From Moringa oleifera (Eukaryota; Streptophyta; Magnoliopsida; Brassicales; Moringaceae): a stretch of 64,000 nucleotides of DNA. The stretch covers positions 434,001 to 498,000 of the forward strand of contig JAJFZO010000433.1 of assembly GCA_021397835.1 (NCBI GenBank), given 5' to 3'. The notes beneath the pieces were generated by a model. It worked only from the letters and a program-made list of their open reading frames with translations, made no database searches and was not told the DNA's origin. Each line of letters starts with the position of its first letter. The stretch's first letter is position 1. Shown here piece by piece: positions 12,401 to 24,000 of this stretch. The position numbers were made by a program, and so were the translations under genes.

Positions 12401-15400
12401 GGAAAGCTTGCATATGAATCAAGTATCAGTCTGCATGTAAGTTACGTGTGCAGGCTACTCCTGTATTGTCATGTCACGGTGAGGTGGCGTCTCCAAGCGT
12501 AATGATGAGCGCAAGACCAAGTTTGGTGGGTGCTGAGGTGGGCGAAAGACTTGGTCTCGCAAGCATTAACGTGGCTACTGACAGGGCTTGTGAGTTGGAA
12601 TGTTGATTGGGTTTAAAAATATATTTTATATAATTTTCCAAAAAACAATATCTATGTAAAAGAGCTACCCAAACCCAAACCTGAGCTCGGCTCAGCAGGT
12701 CGATCAACAAAAATGAGTGCGCGTGTATGGTAGGTCTTAATAGGCCTGTCTCCTCCCTCCTCCAACAAAAGTAGAGTGCCTCTTGAAACCCAACCCAAGT
12801 AAAATTTCACACCTTATATACTACTCAATGATATCATTTCTTTTTACATGTTGGATTTTTTCAAGGAATGATAACTCATAGCACCTTACAAAAACTTTTT
12901 CAAATTCATCTTTTTTCCAAAAATCCCCCACTTATTCTAAAAAAATTATTTTCATTGAGTATTATGAAGATTATAAGATTGTGTATAAGCGAAGGTGTCT
13001 TTCGACTTGAACCTTTACGTAGTGATAATACTTCAGATCATACTAGAGTAACTCGCAATTTTGAGCTCTATATCTAACAGCATCCCACAAACAATCTTTC
13101 TGAGTTGTAATTCAGAAAAGCACGTCTTTTTGGCTATGCACGTATATCCCAGAATAGTGAATGCCTTACAAAATTCGCTAAAAATTCCATAGGAAGCGAC
13201 TACACTTCCACATTCACATAAGTGAGCCTATTAAGAGTACCCCTGTAGCTGGATACTCCACTTTGTATAAAGCTCATTAAGAATTTATTTCAACCTTTGT
13301 CTTTTGCTTCAGGATTGCTACTTCTAATAGAGTGGCACTCAGAGTAGCATGTTTTATCTTCTATCACTTCATGACTTGTTATTACCCTTTGAACCTATTT
13401 CTTGGGATCTCTAGTCCATAGGTTGCGTTACCATCATGAGTGATTCATCGCTGTAAAAGCATCAGTCTCATCCCTCTGGAAATTTTAAAAAAAATTTCTC
13501 TAGATAGTCCTTTCATCAAAGGATCAACTAAGTTATCATCAGTTTGTACATAATCCACTCTAGTAGCTCTTGTGGAGCGGAACTTTCTTCACAATAATGT
13601 GCTTACCATGTATTTATCGTCTCTTATCGTTATAGTAACGGTTCTGAACTTTTGCAATAACCGCGATACTGCCGCAATGGATCAAGATAGTTGGTATTGA
13701 CCTTTCCTATAATGAGATCTCAGCTAGCAAACTTCTTAACCAACATACCTTTTCACTAACAGTAGCTAGTGTTATCATCTCAGACTCTATCGTGGATTGA
13801 GCCAAAATGGTATGTTTCTTGGATTTCCATGAAACAGCTCCACCGACGATGCTAAACATGTAACCACTTATTGCCTTGGTGTCTTTTGAAAGGTGTTCCA
13901 ATAAGTATCGATGTATCCTTTTAGAACAACGAAAAACTTCTGATAATGTATTCCTAAGTTCATGGTCCTCTTAAGGTACCTCATGATCCTTTCAATAGCA
14001 TACCAATGCTCGATATCAGGTCTACTGATAAACCTACAAAGTAATCCCACAGTATAAGCTATGTCAGACCCAGTGCAAAGCTACTTAACAATGTCTCTAG
14101 TTTTCTTGAACAACTTAACAGTAGATTCATATCAAATACAAGCAAGTTTACAGTCAAAGTAATTACATTTCTTTAAGATCTTTTCACAATAGTATGATTG
14201 ATCTAAAGAAAGTCCTTTTATTGGCCTAGTAATCTTTATTCCAAAGATTACATTAACTTCTCCTAAATCTTTCATGTCAAAGTTGACATTTAATAAAGAC
14301 TTTACTTTCTCTACGACATGAATGTTGAAGTCGAAGATAAGCAAGTCATGTGCAAAGATTATTTCAATTTTACAATAAATGCACTTATCACTTTCACTCA
14401 CTTTAAATCTATGTGAGAGGACAAGATTATCAAATTTTTTGTGTCATTGCTTAGGCGCTTGTTTCAAATCATATAATGATTTGTCTAACTTACAGATTTT
14501 GTTTTCTTGGCCTAAAACCACAAAACCTTCAAGTTTCATGTAGATTTTTTCTTCTAATTTTTCATTTAAAATTGTGATTTTTATATCATTTGATGTATAA
14601 CTAAGTCATGTATGGCTACTAGAGCTATTAGCACTCATATGGATGTTATTCTAGAAACTAGAGAAAAAAATATCAAAGAGATCCACATTCTCCCTTTGTC
14701 TATACCTTTTGGCTACAAGGCGAGCCTTGTATATTTCAACTATACAATCAAGTTTCAATTTCTTCTTCAATACCCATTTGAAACCTATGACTTTACACCC
14801 TGGAAGTAAATCTGCTAAATGCCAAATTCTGATGGACTCAAGAGAGTCCATTTCATCATTTATTGCTTCTTCCTACAGGTTGGCATCTAAAGAAGATGAA
14901 GCTTCTTTAAGTGTTTGGGATCTTCCTCGAAGGTGTATGTATAAAAATCGTCTCCACAGTCCTTAGAAGTTTTAGTTCGTTTGCTCCGCCTAAGCTCATT
15001 TTCTTCCTTAGTTGGTCCATCAATTCTAATATTTCGCTGACTACTAGAATTGGAGCCCCCACTATTCCTTGATTTGAAAGGAAATCTGTATTCGTAGAAG
15101 TCTACATCGTTAAATTTAATGATTACATGTCCTTTCAAATCAAAAAACCTATGAGCTTTACTATTTATATCATATCCTATGAACACACATTCAATTATAA
15201 CCAGAAATAAGTCACCACTACACCTCATTTATCACTCTATAAATCAATTGAAGCCTCCTTTTCAACTTATCTTTTCTTTAGATAAGAGTGTTAAGTCTTT
15301 TCTTGGGGAAAATAGATGAATTTAAAAGAAAGTTTTTGAAAGCCGCTATGAGTTACCCTTCCTTGAAAGAATCTTATATCTAAAAAGAATGAACTCCTTG

Positions 15401-18400
15401 AGTAATATATAAGGTGTGACATTCTACTTAGAGTTGGGCCCAAGAGGTACCCCACTTTTGTTGGAGGAAGGAGGAGACAGGCCCACCACATACGTGCACC
15501 GCCACCAAGCCGAGCTCGAGCTCGAGTTTGAATAGCTCCTTTATATAGATCTTTTTGGGATAAATAAATAAAATATATTTTTGAACCCAGTCAATAGTCC
15601 ACCTCACAAGCCTTATCAGCAGCCTTGTCAGCACTCGTCGAACCAGGTCCTCCGCCTACCTCAGCACTTTCCAAACTTAGTCTTCCGCCAGCCATTATGT
15701 CCAAAAATGCCACCTCACTGTGACATGATAGTGCAGGAGTGGCCTGCACACATAGCTCACATATAGACTAACATTTGGCTCACATGCAAGCATCTAAATA
15801 CCCATTTTATCCATTCTTTAAACTATACCAAAGCATCTAACTTTCTCGTATCCTCTCCTCTCCTCCTCTTTCATCAACTCTTATATTTCTCCAGTTTAAG
15901 GTTTTATATTTGTCCCAAAAATAATATTTTTTATTTTATTTTATTTTATTTTATTTTGATTCCGAGAAAATTGAAAGAAGTATAGCATTTTCAAATTCTT
16001 ACTGCACATAGAAAAGCCGGAACAAAGATATCTGGGTTGTTTTATCCTAAAGACGATGGGACTATAAACTGCTGCACATCGAGAGTAAAGCCACAAAATG
16101 CCTTAAAGAGAGCAATCTCGTCCGCGACTCAGTTATTGGAATTTTGATATTATCTTTCCTTATTATTTATTTTAGCTAATACAGTTAGCAACACCTTTTA
16201 ACAAGAACAGGCAGCAGATTAACTATTTCATAAAAAAGTCTAGACAATACAAAGCATACCTGTATAGAAGAAAAGCTACCACAAGGTGGCCACGTACGAG
16301 TAAGGTCACTGACATAACCATGCAACTCACATCCAACATCCATCAAAACAAGATCCCCATCCTTAATCTGCGAATAAAACATGAAAGTAATTAGAGGATG
16401 GCTTACATGTATAACAATATAATTCACAATTTGATTTCTAACTTTTTTTGTGATGATGCAAAGAAGGTATAATGTGAACTTACTCTTTGATCATTTCGTG
16501 AATAATGTATAACACTAGCATTTGGCCCGCCACCAACCACTGGATTAAATCTAATGAACGAGAAATATTGATGAATGATCAGCATAAACCTTAGTGTACA
16601 TAATTCAAATACAATCTTTTTTCTGTTACTCAACCAAACGTTTTAAACCATTAAACACACAATTTACGGCAAAAGTATCATTTAGAAAGATAGATGTTTA
16701 CGCCATTCTCTGGGCACCTCTCATTCTGCATTCATATTCAACCTTTGCTGATAACATGCCCTCGGAAGGATATGTCTTCGAATGGAACATCGTCTGCAGG
16801 AGAGCCTGTCCAAGGAAATAGTACTAATATCATGCACAGGATTATTTCATCTTAGTTAGACAAGCTTATCCATATTAATACAGGACATTGTAAGGTAAAC
16901 GTCCTCGACAACTTTCAACACATTTCGGATTTGATTACCACTAATCATTTCGTACTAAAGGAGAAAATTTACTTAGAAATAGAAAAAACAGTAAAATAGT
17001 GATAGACAGGGAATCCTCCTAAATCAACAAAAGAATACTTATTCAATATCTTGGAATGTCAAAGAGAAAGCCTGTGGATGATTTTGAAGTCCCCGCAAAA
17101 GGTCAAAACACAGTGAAAATTTTTACTATTTTGGACTGAAGAGAACAGGAGTCAATAATAGATTTTACAATTTACCTACAAGAAAAAGTAGTGATGTCAA
17201 ACAGGAGCCTTTCACCCAATATTACTTGAAAACTTGAACAAGATTATTAACTTCTATATTTATAGGGATCAGCTAGGAAGTACTATCTTTTTTTTTTTTT
17301 AATTCTCTTTATAACTGTGGTATCTGCTGAATTTCTTCCATTATTCTACAATGACAAATCAATGGGCAGTTTAAGACCCAGCAATTAATTCATATGACCC
17401 TGAAGTTAATGATCAAGAAAATCTTCAAGTCTCAAGATTCAACTTGGACTTGGTCCACAAGTTAACGCTTACTTACTATTGGGCTGTACCCCTCAAGGTT
17501 AACTAGAAAGTACAATCTTATCAACTGTTTACAGACAAAAAAAAACTTTGAAACCAGGACTACCTGGTTGTTAATAAATGTATATCGTAGAAGTAGAACA
17601 TTAGGGTGGCAGTGAAAAATGCTATAGACCTCACCTATGATATACATACAAGAAGAAAGTGATCCAATCAACTCTTTTCAAGGAACAAACAAATTGGCAT
17701 AAAAGAAGAGATCAAATTTCATTTTCATGCAAATATTTCTTGGATTATAAGAAAGCATAGCTGGTAAGGCAAAAGGTAAAATTATGTTTCTATTCCACAA
17801 TTTCACCTCACTGAATCTGTTCTCTAATCTAATCACTTATTGGCACAGTTAAAATAAAGGTATGTGACAATAATCAATAATTACACCAGGTAGAATTGTA
17901 AGTACCTGGCAAGCAATTGATGCAGATTCTCTCATCAACTTGAGTTCTGCTGGAGATTTTATCCATCGTAATTCATGGGTGAAATCAGAAAGGTCTTTCA
18001 CTTTGTCAAGGTAAGCCGCCTTTTGAAAGGCCTCTAGATTTGTATAAGTTGGTGTGGCTGTCTGCACATTGTGGAATAATTTTGAGGATCTTCCTATCAT
18101 ATCTGGAAGGATCTGCAGCCATCCAAATAAAAAAGAAGAAAAGAGAAGACATAAGTTATTAAATGCATGAGAAAGCACGACACTGAAAGGTGGATAATTC
18201 CAGTCAAAAAGACTAATAATGCTTGGAAGTGTAACAAGGTAATAATGTAATAGGAAGATTACTAATTGGTCAACATCCAGTTAAAGCCCAAGCAAGCAGT
18301 TACAAACATTAAAAAAATCTTGATAAATCAGCTCTATACGGTACTTTGCCAGTGATGTGGTTGACACTTGAAGATGACAAAGACTTGATCATGTGACAAC

Positions 18401-20542
18401 AAAATTTTTGAGAAGTGTAGGTCAAAGGGTTGCAAGGCCAAGGAATTTTGTGCAACCAACTAGAAAACAACAAGTTGATAAATTAACTCCTCAATGTAGT
18501 AAATACACAACTTATTATACTAAATAAGATGAATGGTTATTGTTTCCCATCAAAAACTATGTCAAGATGTGTGTCAACATGCTAACTGCTGCAAACATTT
18601 CTAGTTTAGAAGTCAAATGACTACAGCATCATGACTAGTTAATTTAATATCCAGGAAAAAATTTTCAAACATTCAGCATCAGCAAAGCTTTCAACTCACC
18701 TCACGTAATTTTCTCATTGGAAATGCTTGCTCTGCCTTGAATGTCCCCAGTGCAGCATCAACTCCGGCAATCTGCCCTTGCCAAACAACATCCTGCAGAA
18801 ATAATTGTTATAAGAATTTAAGCAAAACTGACAGCACTGTACAAATGACAAATGTTTATAGTAGCCACCGCAGAAAAAGTTCCTCACAATTATTGATGTA
18901 ACAAGCATCACTCAGTGTCATGACATATATAGCTGACATTATTTTCCCTATCTGGGCTGGCTTTTTTAGGTATGACCTATCTATCATTAGAAAAATATTG
19001 TATATTGAAGTTAATGAGTTGATATGATATGTCCAAGCAATTTAGCCACATGGCATAAAAGAATGGGTCTTGCACACCAATAATAGCAAGAATGTGCGAA
19101 GCAATTACTGAAAAAGAAAATTTTATTACACAAGACCAGTCATACATGAGGTGTTGCTTCTGGCATGAACATGCATAAACCACAATCATGACCTAAAACT
19201 GCCACACCACCAGGTTGTTGGCAGCCAGTAATGTATAAGTAATCAGCATCTTGTCGAAATGTGTAAGGTACAACATCAGTCATCATCTTGACAGGTGCTG
19301 AAGCAATGATGGCCAAACTCTTTTCGGGCAGAAGTTCTAATAACCTTTTTCTTCTGTAGATGTATTCCTCAGAAGTTATACCAGGTGTGACCTCTCCTTC
19401 ATTCATCAACTGTGAAGTAAAACAAAATGCCATAATGAGTTCTTCTGTTTTTACAGGATTAAGGAAAATTCTGCACTTGAATACTTACCTAGTTTTCTTC
19501 TATCAAGGGGTGGCCTGTATCAAAATTGATATTTACTTGGAAGGCAATCATGCAAATGTAAATTCTTACATATTATTATAGCAAACGTGCATGTCACACA
19601 CTGTACAGCGACAAAATTTGATAATACCTCAGGATGAGATGCTGGAGTTGGTTGACCAACATCAATGAGCTCCTTGGTAGAAAATGCACAGTGACCAATA
19701 GCCTGGAAGACCATTACACAAAACACCAAGCTTAGGCTAAAGTGACGCTGAACAGACTACAACATCAAGCAATGGACAAAATATAAGCATAGAATCTTAG
19801 TTTAATGATGCAAAATGCTGCCACCCATCTGCTATAACTGATTGAACCAATATATTACTTTCTAGAGAACACTACTCAATTCATTTCTTCATCTCAATGG
19901 AATTTGAAATACTATACTTACAAAACACTCAATGTAAACCTCTAAGCATCAGAAATTATTGCGAAAATTGAACCCTCAGTCAAGTTCAAAGTGCAAAACA
20001 TGGGTAAAAACCCCACAAAAAAATGCAAATCAATCAAAATGCCCATACAAGATCCAAAATAATAACAGTATAACAAAGCCCAACACTCGCAAGTCCAGCA
20101 AACTACACTTGTTCATGCAAGGAAATCCCGTGAAACATGTCTGGACTTCTCTTTTAGAGCCCTGTGAACTCCAATCAATACTCATAGGCCGAAATTAATT
20201 TCCCGCCGCCCCCTCCATTATTATTATTATTTTTTTATTGTGCCCCTGAAAGGCTTCAGCTCAGGAGTTAAAAGTTAATCCATAAAAAAAAAAATAGAAA
20301 AACTCATTAAGCACATTTGAAGCTTCAATTCGCAATCAAGATGAACATTATCAACTAACTCTCGCAAACCAGAACTACAGAGTTCACAACTCAATCCGAA
20401 ATATGTAATGAACCAAACAAGAAAAACAGATTAAAACCCAGAAGAAGGGGAGAACAGAAAAGGAGATGTGCCGATAGTTATGAGAGTACCGTACTTGTTT
20501 GTATGATATTCTCGGCAGTAGTTTCCGCGCAAGAACCTTCAT
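6479..20542 (-). CDS. ICP55: Xaa-Pro aminopeptidase, mitochondrial (ICP55 type)
   Basis: This M24-family metallopeptidase trims one residue from the N-terminus of imported mitochondrial proteins after the processing peptidase has cut. Exons on the minus strand: 20495-20542, 19628-19702, 19146-19409, 18700-18792, 17906-18112, 16702-16805, 16484-16550, 16260-16367, 9015-9107, 7807-7891, 7552-7622, 7357-7412, 6734-6794, 6479-6592. They join in frame to 481 residues, close to Arabidopsis ICP55 (about 493, from memory). The N-terminus is Arg/Lys-rich without acids ([16 protein letters not shown]), a mitochondrial presequence. The aminopeptidase-P N-domain follows ([20 protein letters not shown]). 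The five dimetal ligands are all present: D296 and D307 ([14 protein letters not shown]), H383 ([10 protein letters not shown]), E410 ([11 protein letters not shown]), E433 (GIRIEDEV). Intron 8 (9108-16259, 7.15 kb) carries copia debris; the coding sequence is intact. Confidence 0.96.
9605..9880 (+). repeat. Truncated LTR with adjoining 3' internal sequence
   Basis: This region is a direct repeat of 15200-15490, readable from AAATAAATCACCACTACACC through TATAAGGTGTGAC to the GAGGAGACAGGC-type stretch. The LTR proper probably begins at the TGTTAAG at 9694; the bases before it correspond to the internal region next to a 3' LTR. Similarity to the other copies stops near 9880, so only about the first fifth of the LTR remains. 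Confidence 0.75.
10070..10424. repeat. Two local tandem duplications at the broken integrase end
   Basis: A unit of about 74 bases occurs at 10273-10346 and again at 10347-10424; the second copy has a few substitutions and a 4-base insertion. A separate segment containing CCTATTTTTCCTTTTAGC is repeated at about 10107 and 10166. Both duplications sit where the integrase remnant stops resembling integrase, which suggests repair at a breakpoint. Confidence 0.8.
10311..10673 (-). pseudogene. copia integrase N-terminal remnant
   Basis: The translation resembles the GAG-preintegrase/integrase junction of copia polyproteins: [14 protein letters not shown] is the end of the zinc-binding HHCC module, [13 protein letters not shown] corresponds to the LxLIHSDLCGP block, and [20 protein letters not shown] to the YFvtFiDDySR block. 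The first catalytic Asp of the usual SDLCGP block is Asn here, and the second sits in IDNCSD. More preintegrase-like sequence lies upstream, to about 10850 ([17 protein letters not shown]), across a stop codon. The fragment ends in the 74-base duplication. Confidence 0.8.
10859..11218 (-). pseudogene. copia protease remnant
   Basis: The copia aspartic-protease region is recognisable: [11 protein letters not shown] stands where active proteases have WWVDTGAS/TxHI, then [15 protein letters not shown] and [16 protein letters not shown]. The catalytic Asp is Gly and the following Gly is Cys, so the enzyme is dead whatever other lesions exist. The frame is open from the zinc knuckle just upstream through this region. 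Confidence 0.85.
11167..11900 (-). pseudogene. copia gag remnant with zinc knuckle
   Basis: The gag core is visible in pieces and in more than one frame: [15 protein letters not shown] with [18 protein letters not shown] (the UBN2/gag block), and further upstream SLESWVEK and [17 protein letters not shown] zinc knuckle, [14 protein letters not shown] (CX2CX4HX4C), lies at about 11208-11250 in the frame that runs into the protease remnant. Frameshifts and stops separate the pieces. Confidence 0.8.
11981..12925 (-). repeat. copia LTR, minus orientation (between RNase H and gag remnants)
   Basis: The reverse complement aligns by eye over its whole length with 15289-16193, for example the stretches around TGTGACATGAC, CTGCACAC, and the end CTAATACAGTTAGCAACA. 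Its inner end (AACA) is at 11981, directly before the gag remnant. Its outer end is near 12925, after a purine-rich AAGTGGGGGA that could be the polypurine tract. It stands as the 3' LTR of the RT/RNase H piece and at the same time as the 5' LTR of the gag piece. Confidence 0.8.
13400..15228 (-). pseudogene. copia integrase C-terminus, reverse transcriptase and RNase H remnants
   Basis: Read on the minus strand from 15228: [17 protein letters not shown] (end of the integrase core), a linker with LRRSKRTK, then RVT_2 blocks [13 protein letters not shown] with [11 protein letters not shown] (14651-14851), [10 protein letters not shown] (14132-14401) where active enzymes have YVDD, and [13 protein letters not shown]. 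RNase H blocks follow: [61 protein letters not shown], and KVPLHKS further on. Several stops and frameshifts interrupt the frame. Confidence 0.85.
15289..16193 (+). repeat. copia LTR, plus orientation (next to ICP55 exon 8)
   Basis: This LTR of about 905 bases runs from TGTTAAG to GTTAGCAACA and is an inverted copy of 11981-12925. It contains a pentamer microsatellite of TTTTA units (about 15926-15957) absent from the other copy. The 89 bases before it (15200-15288) match the sequence before the truncated LTR at 9694. It abuts the integrase remnant on its left and lies 66 bases from the ICP55 exon 8 splice donor on its right. Confidence 0.8.
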
Positions 20543-21019
20543 TTTAGTTGCTTCCAAGTTTACAGGTCTCTATCCCTCTGCTATTTCCGTCTGCCGTAGT
20601 ACAGTGGGATCATTCCTCGCGTCACTTCTCAAGGTTTAGGGTATAAAAAAGTAGACGGTGCGTTTTGACTGGGGGAAGGAGCGCATTTTGCCTGGAAAGA
20701 GTAAACGAAAATTTATGCGACATCGTTTCAATTTAACGTTGAACAAAGAACCCCGGCTGCAAGCTTTCGATTTCTCTTTTCCATCATTTAGAACCACTTC
20801 TTATGCATTAGTTACAGTGTTTGAAAGCAATTTGCAAATAGAAAAAAAGTGTAAGTTCACATCCTTGACAAATGCTCGGAGAGTTAGAGGGCTTAGCATG
20901 GATACGTCAATGGCATGACCAGAATTTAGATCTCGATGTTAGAACACAGAAAGCAATTCAACAATGAAGTTCCAATTTAGAGTTGGTTTAACAGATAGAA
21001 GAAAGAAGACTGCATCCCA
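20543..21019. other. ICP55 upstream region / STR6 3' flank
   Basis: Only 477 bases separate the STR6 stop from the ICP55 start, both on the minus strand. The stretch must hold the STR6 3' UTR and the ICP55 promoter and leader. No convincing TATA box was picked out. A short + strand open frame at 20658-20918 resembles nothing. Confidence 0.6.
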
Positions 21020-24000
21020 TCAGAGAAAATGCTGAAGGAATCTCCTAATCTTGTCAATATAGGGAGAACGAGTAGGAATGATGTGACCACAGTCATGCTC
21101 AATGATATGGGAGCAACCATCTTCGAATAATAAAGAAAGATCCCTGCTTGCCTGGTTCGCAATCTGCCTGTCCTTGCCCAGGTCACTGCCGAATATATGA
21201 AGAGATGGGCAGTTGATTGATCCATGCTTGAAGCCTGATAATTGAAGGGCAAACCCAGAGCAGAGGATCACGAATCTGAAATCCATTTTGATGTTGAGCT
21301 TCTCACGGTGAGCACAAACCAAAGCAGCCATGGCCGCCCCCTGAGAGAAGCCTAAGATCCCATCAAATGGCCCTTGGCAAGAGAATAAGTTCTTCAAATG
21401 GGCTAGCGAGGCATCAAATCCATCGGTTTGCTGCTGATACTGGAGGGGATCAAATGGACCATCAGCTATTTTCCAATCAGTCTCACTGTTTCCAATGGAA
21501 TTAGGTGATACAAACCATGCAAATCTCCTCTTGCAATTCTCTGATGGTGGTGGGCTATGTTGTGACACACTTGATGCACAATTGCCATCTGGGTCCTTAT
21601 CGCAAGGTTGGTAAAGAAATGGTAATTCATGAGGTGCATCAACGAAAACAAGTTCAGCTATGTTTTTAAGTTTCTTGGCCAATGATGCAGTTCTTCCTCT
21701 GAAACTAGAAGCATTCTGCCTAAATCCATGCAAGCACAAAATCCTTAGCTTCCTTCGAGGGCCAGAGCCTGCAGCAAAGGATTTGTAATGATGGTATGAA
21801 GCAAGAAGAAGAAAGTCGAGATCAACTAATTTTCAATTTTCCAAGCATTCAGCAGAGTCAAAGAGTTCGCGTCGACCACTGTAAAAGTATTTGTGAATAT
21901 TGTGTGTGAAACCGAAACTTATGGAAGCTCATAATGCAGCAACAACAGTCACATGAGAAAGAATGTAATAGAAATGGTAATCACTATCACTAACAGAGAA
22001 TCAGTAGAATGACTTAATTGTTATTGTATGTTTGAAAGCAAAGCTGATTAGCACAGATTACAGACCTTACCATGTCCCTGAGGCAATTTAAGCGAGAATT
22101 CGGGATTGGGAGGAACAGTTTTGGGCTGAAATTGGGGTGACCCCGCTTCAGATTCATTATGTTCAATGGAAGCCATTGATCCAATGCCCTTCCCATGCTT
22201 CTGGCACAGCTCACAAACATACATGGAATCCTCTGTCTGTTGGTCAATGACAATGTTTAGGAGGAGAACAGACAAGATACAGACCAAAATTCCAGGTCAA
22301 GAGTCCACCGATGGATACCTGACAATCATTACAGACTAAAACAAGCATCCTACAGTGAGTGCATCGGCAGCGTGGAGAATAGTCATCAAAGGATGAGCCA
22401 CAGAGAAGGCAGGTACCAATAATGTTTGTATCAGAGCTCCCAACTGAAATCCTACAACCAAAACACAAAAAGCTGTGCTTATCCTTCCAAATCTGAAAAT
22501 CAACCTTCGTGATTGAGATAACTCAAGAGCCTACTAGGGATTACGAGATTCTCATTTCCAAAAGTTGAGATTTTAATATTAATGAATACTTATTCTGATC
22601 ATCCATCATAATATGACAAGTCAGCAAAAATATGTTTTTGCAGCATAGTTTTTGCAACAAATAAGAGTCGTTCTTTTATCCAGTAATTTGAATTTTGGAT
22701 AAGAATAATCTTTGAAAAATTCTAAAGACCTACCAAGCATTACCTTGACATAATTGTTGAATGTAATATAAGTACAAGAACAAACGAAACTTACAAAACA
22801 AGAAGAATCTGTGAAAGGTGCTTTTCAAACCAAATTACATAACAACAATTGGGGGAGCAGCCAAATCACAAAACAACAATGGGGTAAAACCAACAAAAAT
22901 GAGCAAAACAAAAACAAGTTTGAAAGTTTTGCAAGCAATAACAAAAATGGCCATAGTAACAATCAAAGTCAAAAAGGGCTAAATAGTCACAGTACAAGTC
23001 CAAAATAGCCAAAGCAGTAACAATCACATCTTTCCACCTTACGCCTACTGCAAAAAAACTAATCATAGACAGAACAAGTGTAGATGGAAGAATCACAAAT
23101 GTGGCATGAAACAAATATGTACATCCCATCAACATCAAGGAGAAGCCAAGAATGCTCTTGAACAACTTCAAGAGGAGGAATTATTTGTCATTATAGATAA
23201 CGGTCATACAAGTCATTTTTAAAGTCAAAATTGGAAATGAAGCATAGAAACAGTGGCAATCATTGGTTGATTGCAATAAGTTTACCTTGAATATAATGGA
23301 AGAGAAGTAAGTTGCAATACACAAAAAGAACAATAATACAATCTTTTCCCAAGAAAATAGGGCCAAGGCCCTATCTTTTATGAAGAAGAATAATCTTGGA
23401 GAAGATTTACCTAAATTATCCTAAATGTATTAGCAGTCAATGTAAGAAGCAAACCAATCTTTTTCAACAAAATCAGGCTTAAAGGGCAAACCAAGCTTCC
23501 TTTTGAACAAAGGATGGCTTAGAGGGCTAAATTGAAATTACAACTAGTTCACACAAACATGAAATGATCAATGACAATACCTCATATCCCTCCAAGGCTT
23601 TACAAGGACTTCAACATTTGAAGCATGGTATGGCCATAAACCAAGGAAATAAAATTTCAAAACACTTTAAGTTGAAACTCTAATTCCTAAGAGAAATACA
23701 AACAAAAGGAGAAATGTAGTCAAATCTATTGCGAAACAAAAAATAAAAAATGGTGAAACCTTAACAAAGACACTTTCAAATATTAGATATGCATTCTTGA
23801 ATAAAACAACAAGCAGGTGGCAGCAAAATGCTTTATTTGCCATATATTTTTGGCAAAGATAAAGCAAATAAGAACTAGTATCCACTACTTTGAATTTTGG
23901 ATAGTAATGATCTTTTAATTTGAATTTTACATGGTAACAATCTTCAGTTTGAATTTTGAATTTAGATTTTAAGATATATAAGTACAATTTTATTCTTTGT

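Larger units (their letters stand above)
9605..16193. mobile_element. Rearranged Ty1/copia retrotransposon cluster in ICP55 intron 8
   Basis: This stretch is decayed Ty1/copia material inside one intron. In increasing coordinates it holds a partial LTR in + orientation (9694 to about 9880); integrase, protease and gag remnants on - (10311-11900); a whole LTR in - orientation (11981 to about 12925); RNase H, reverse transcriptase and integrase-C-terminal remnants on - (about 13400-15228); and a second whole LTR in + orientation (15289-16193). Read on the minus strand, the order is INc-RT-RH, LTR, gag-PR-INn, which is not the normal gag-PR-IN-RT-RH order. The LTR termini TGTT...AACA were inferred from alignment by eye. 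All coding parts carry stops or lost catalytic residues, so the element cannot move by itself. The last LTR ends 66 bases from the splice donor of ICP55 exon 8. Confidence 0.85.

Noticed and set aside
14612..14966. Open frames on + across the copia remnant
   Set aside because: The minus strand carries clear reverse-transcriptase motifs here; the + frames are shadows.
21466..21651. Additional frames within the STR6 hydrolase exon
   Set aside because: They overlap the large last exon, whose minus-strand frame carries the full catalytic triad.
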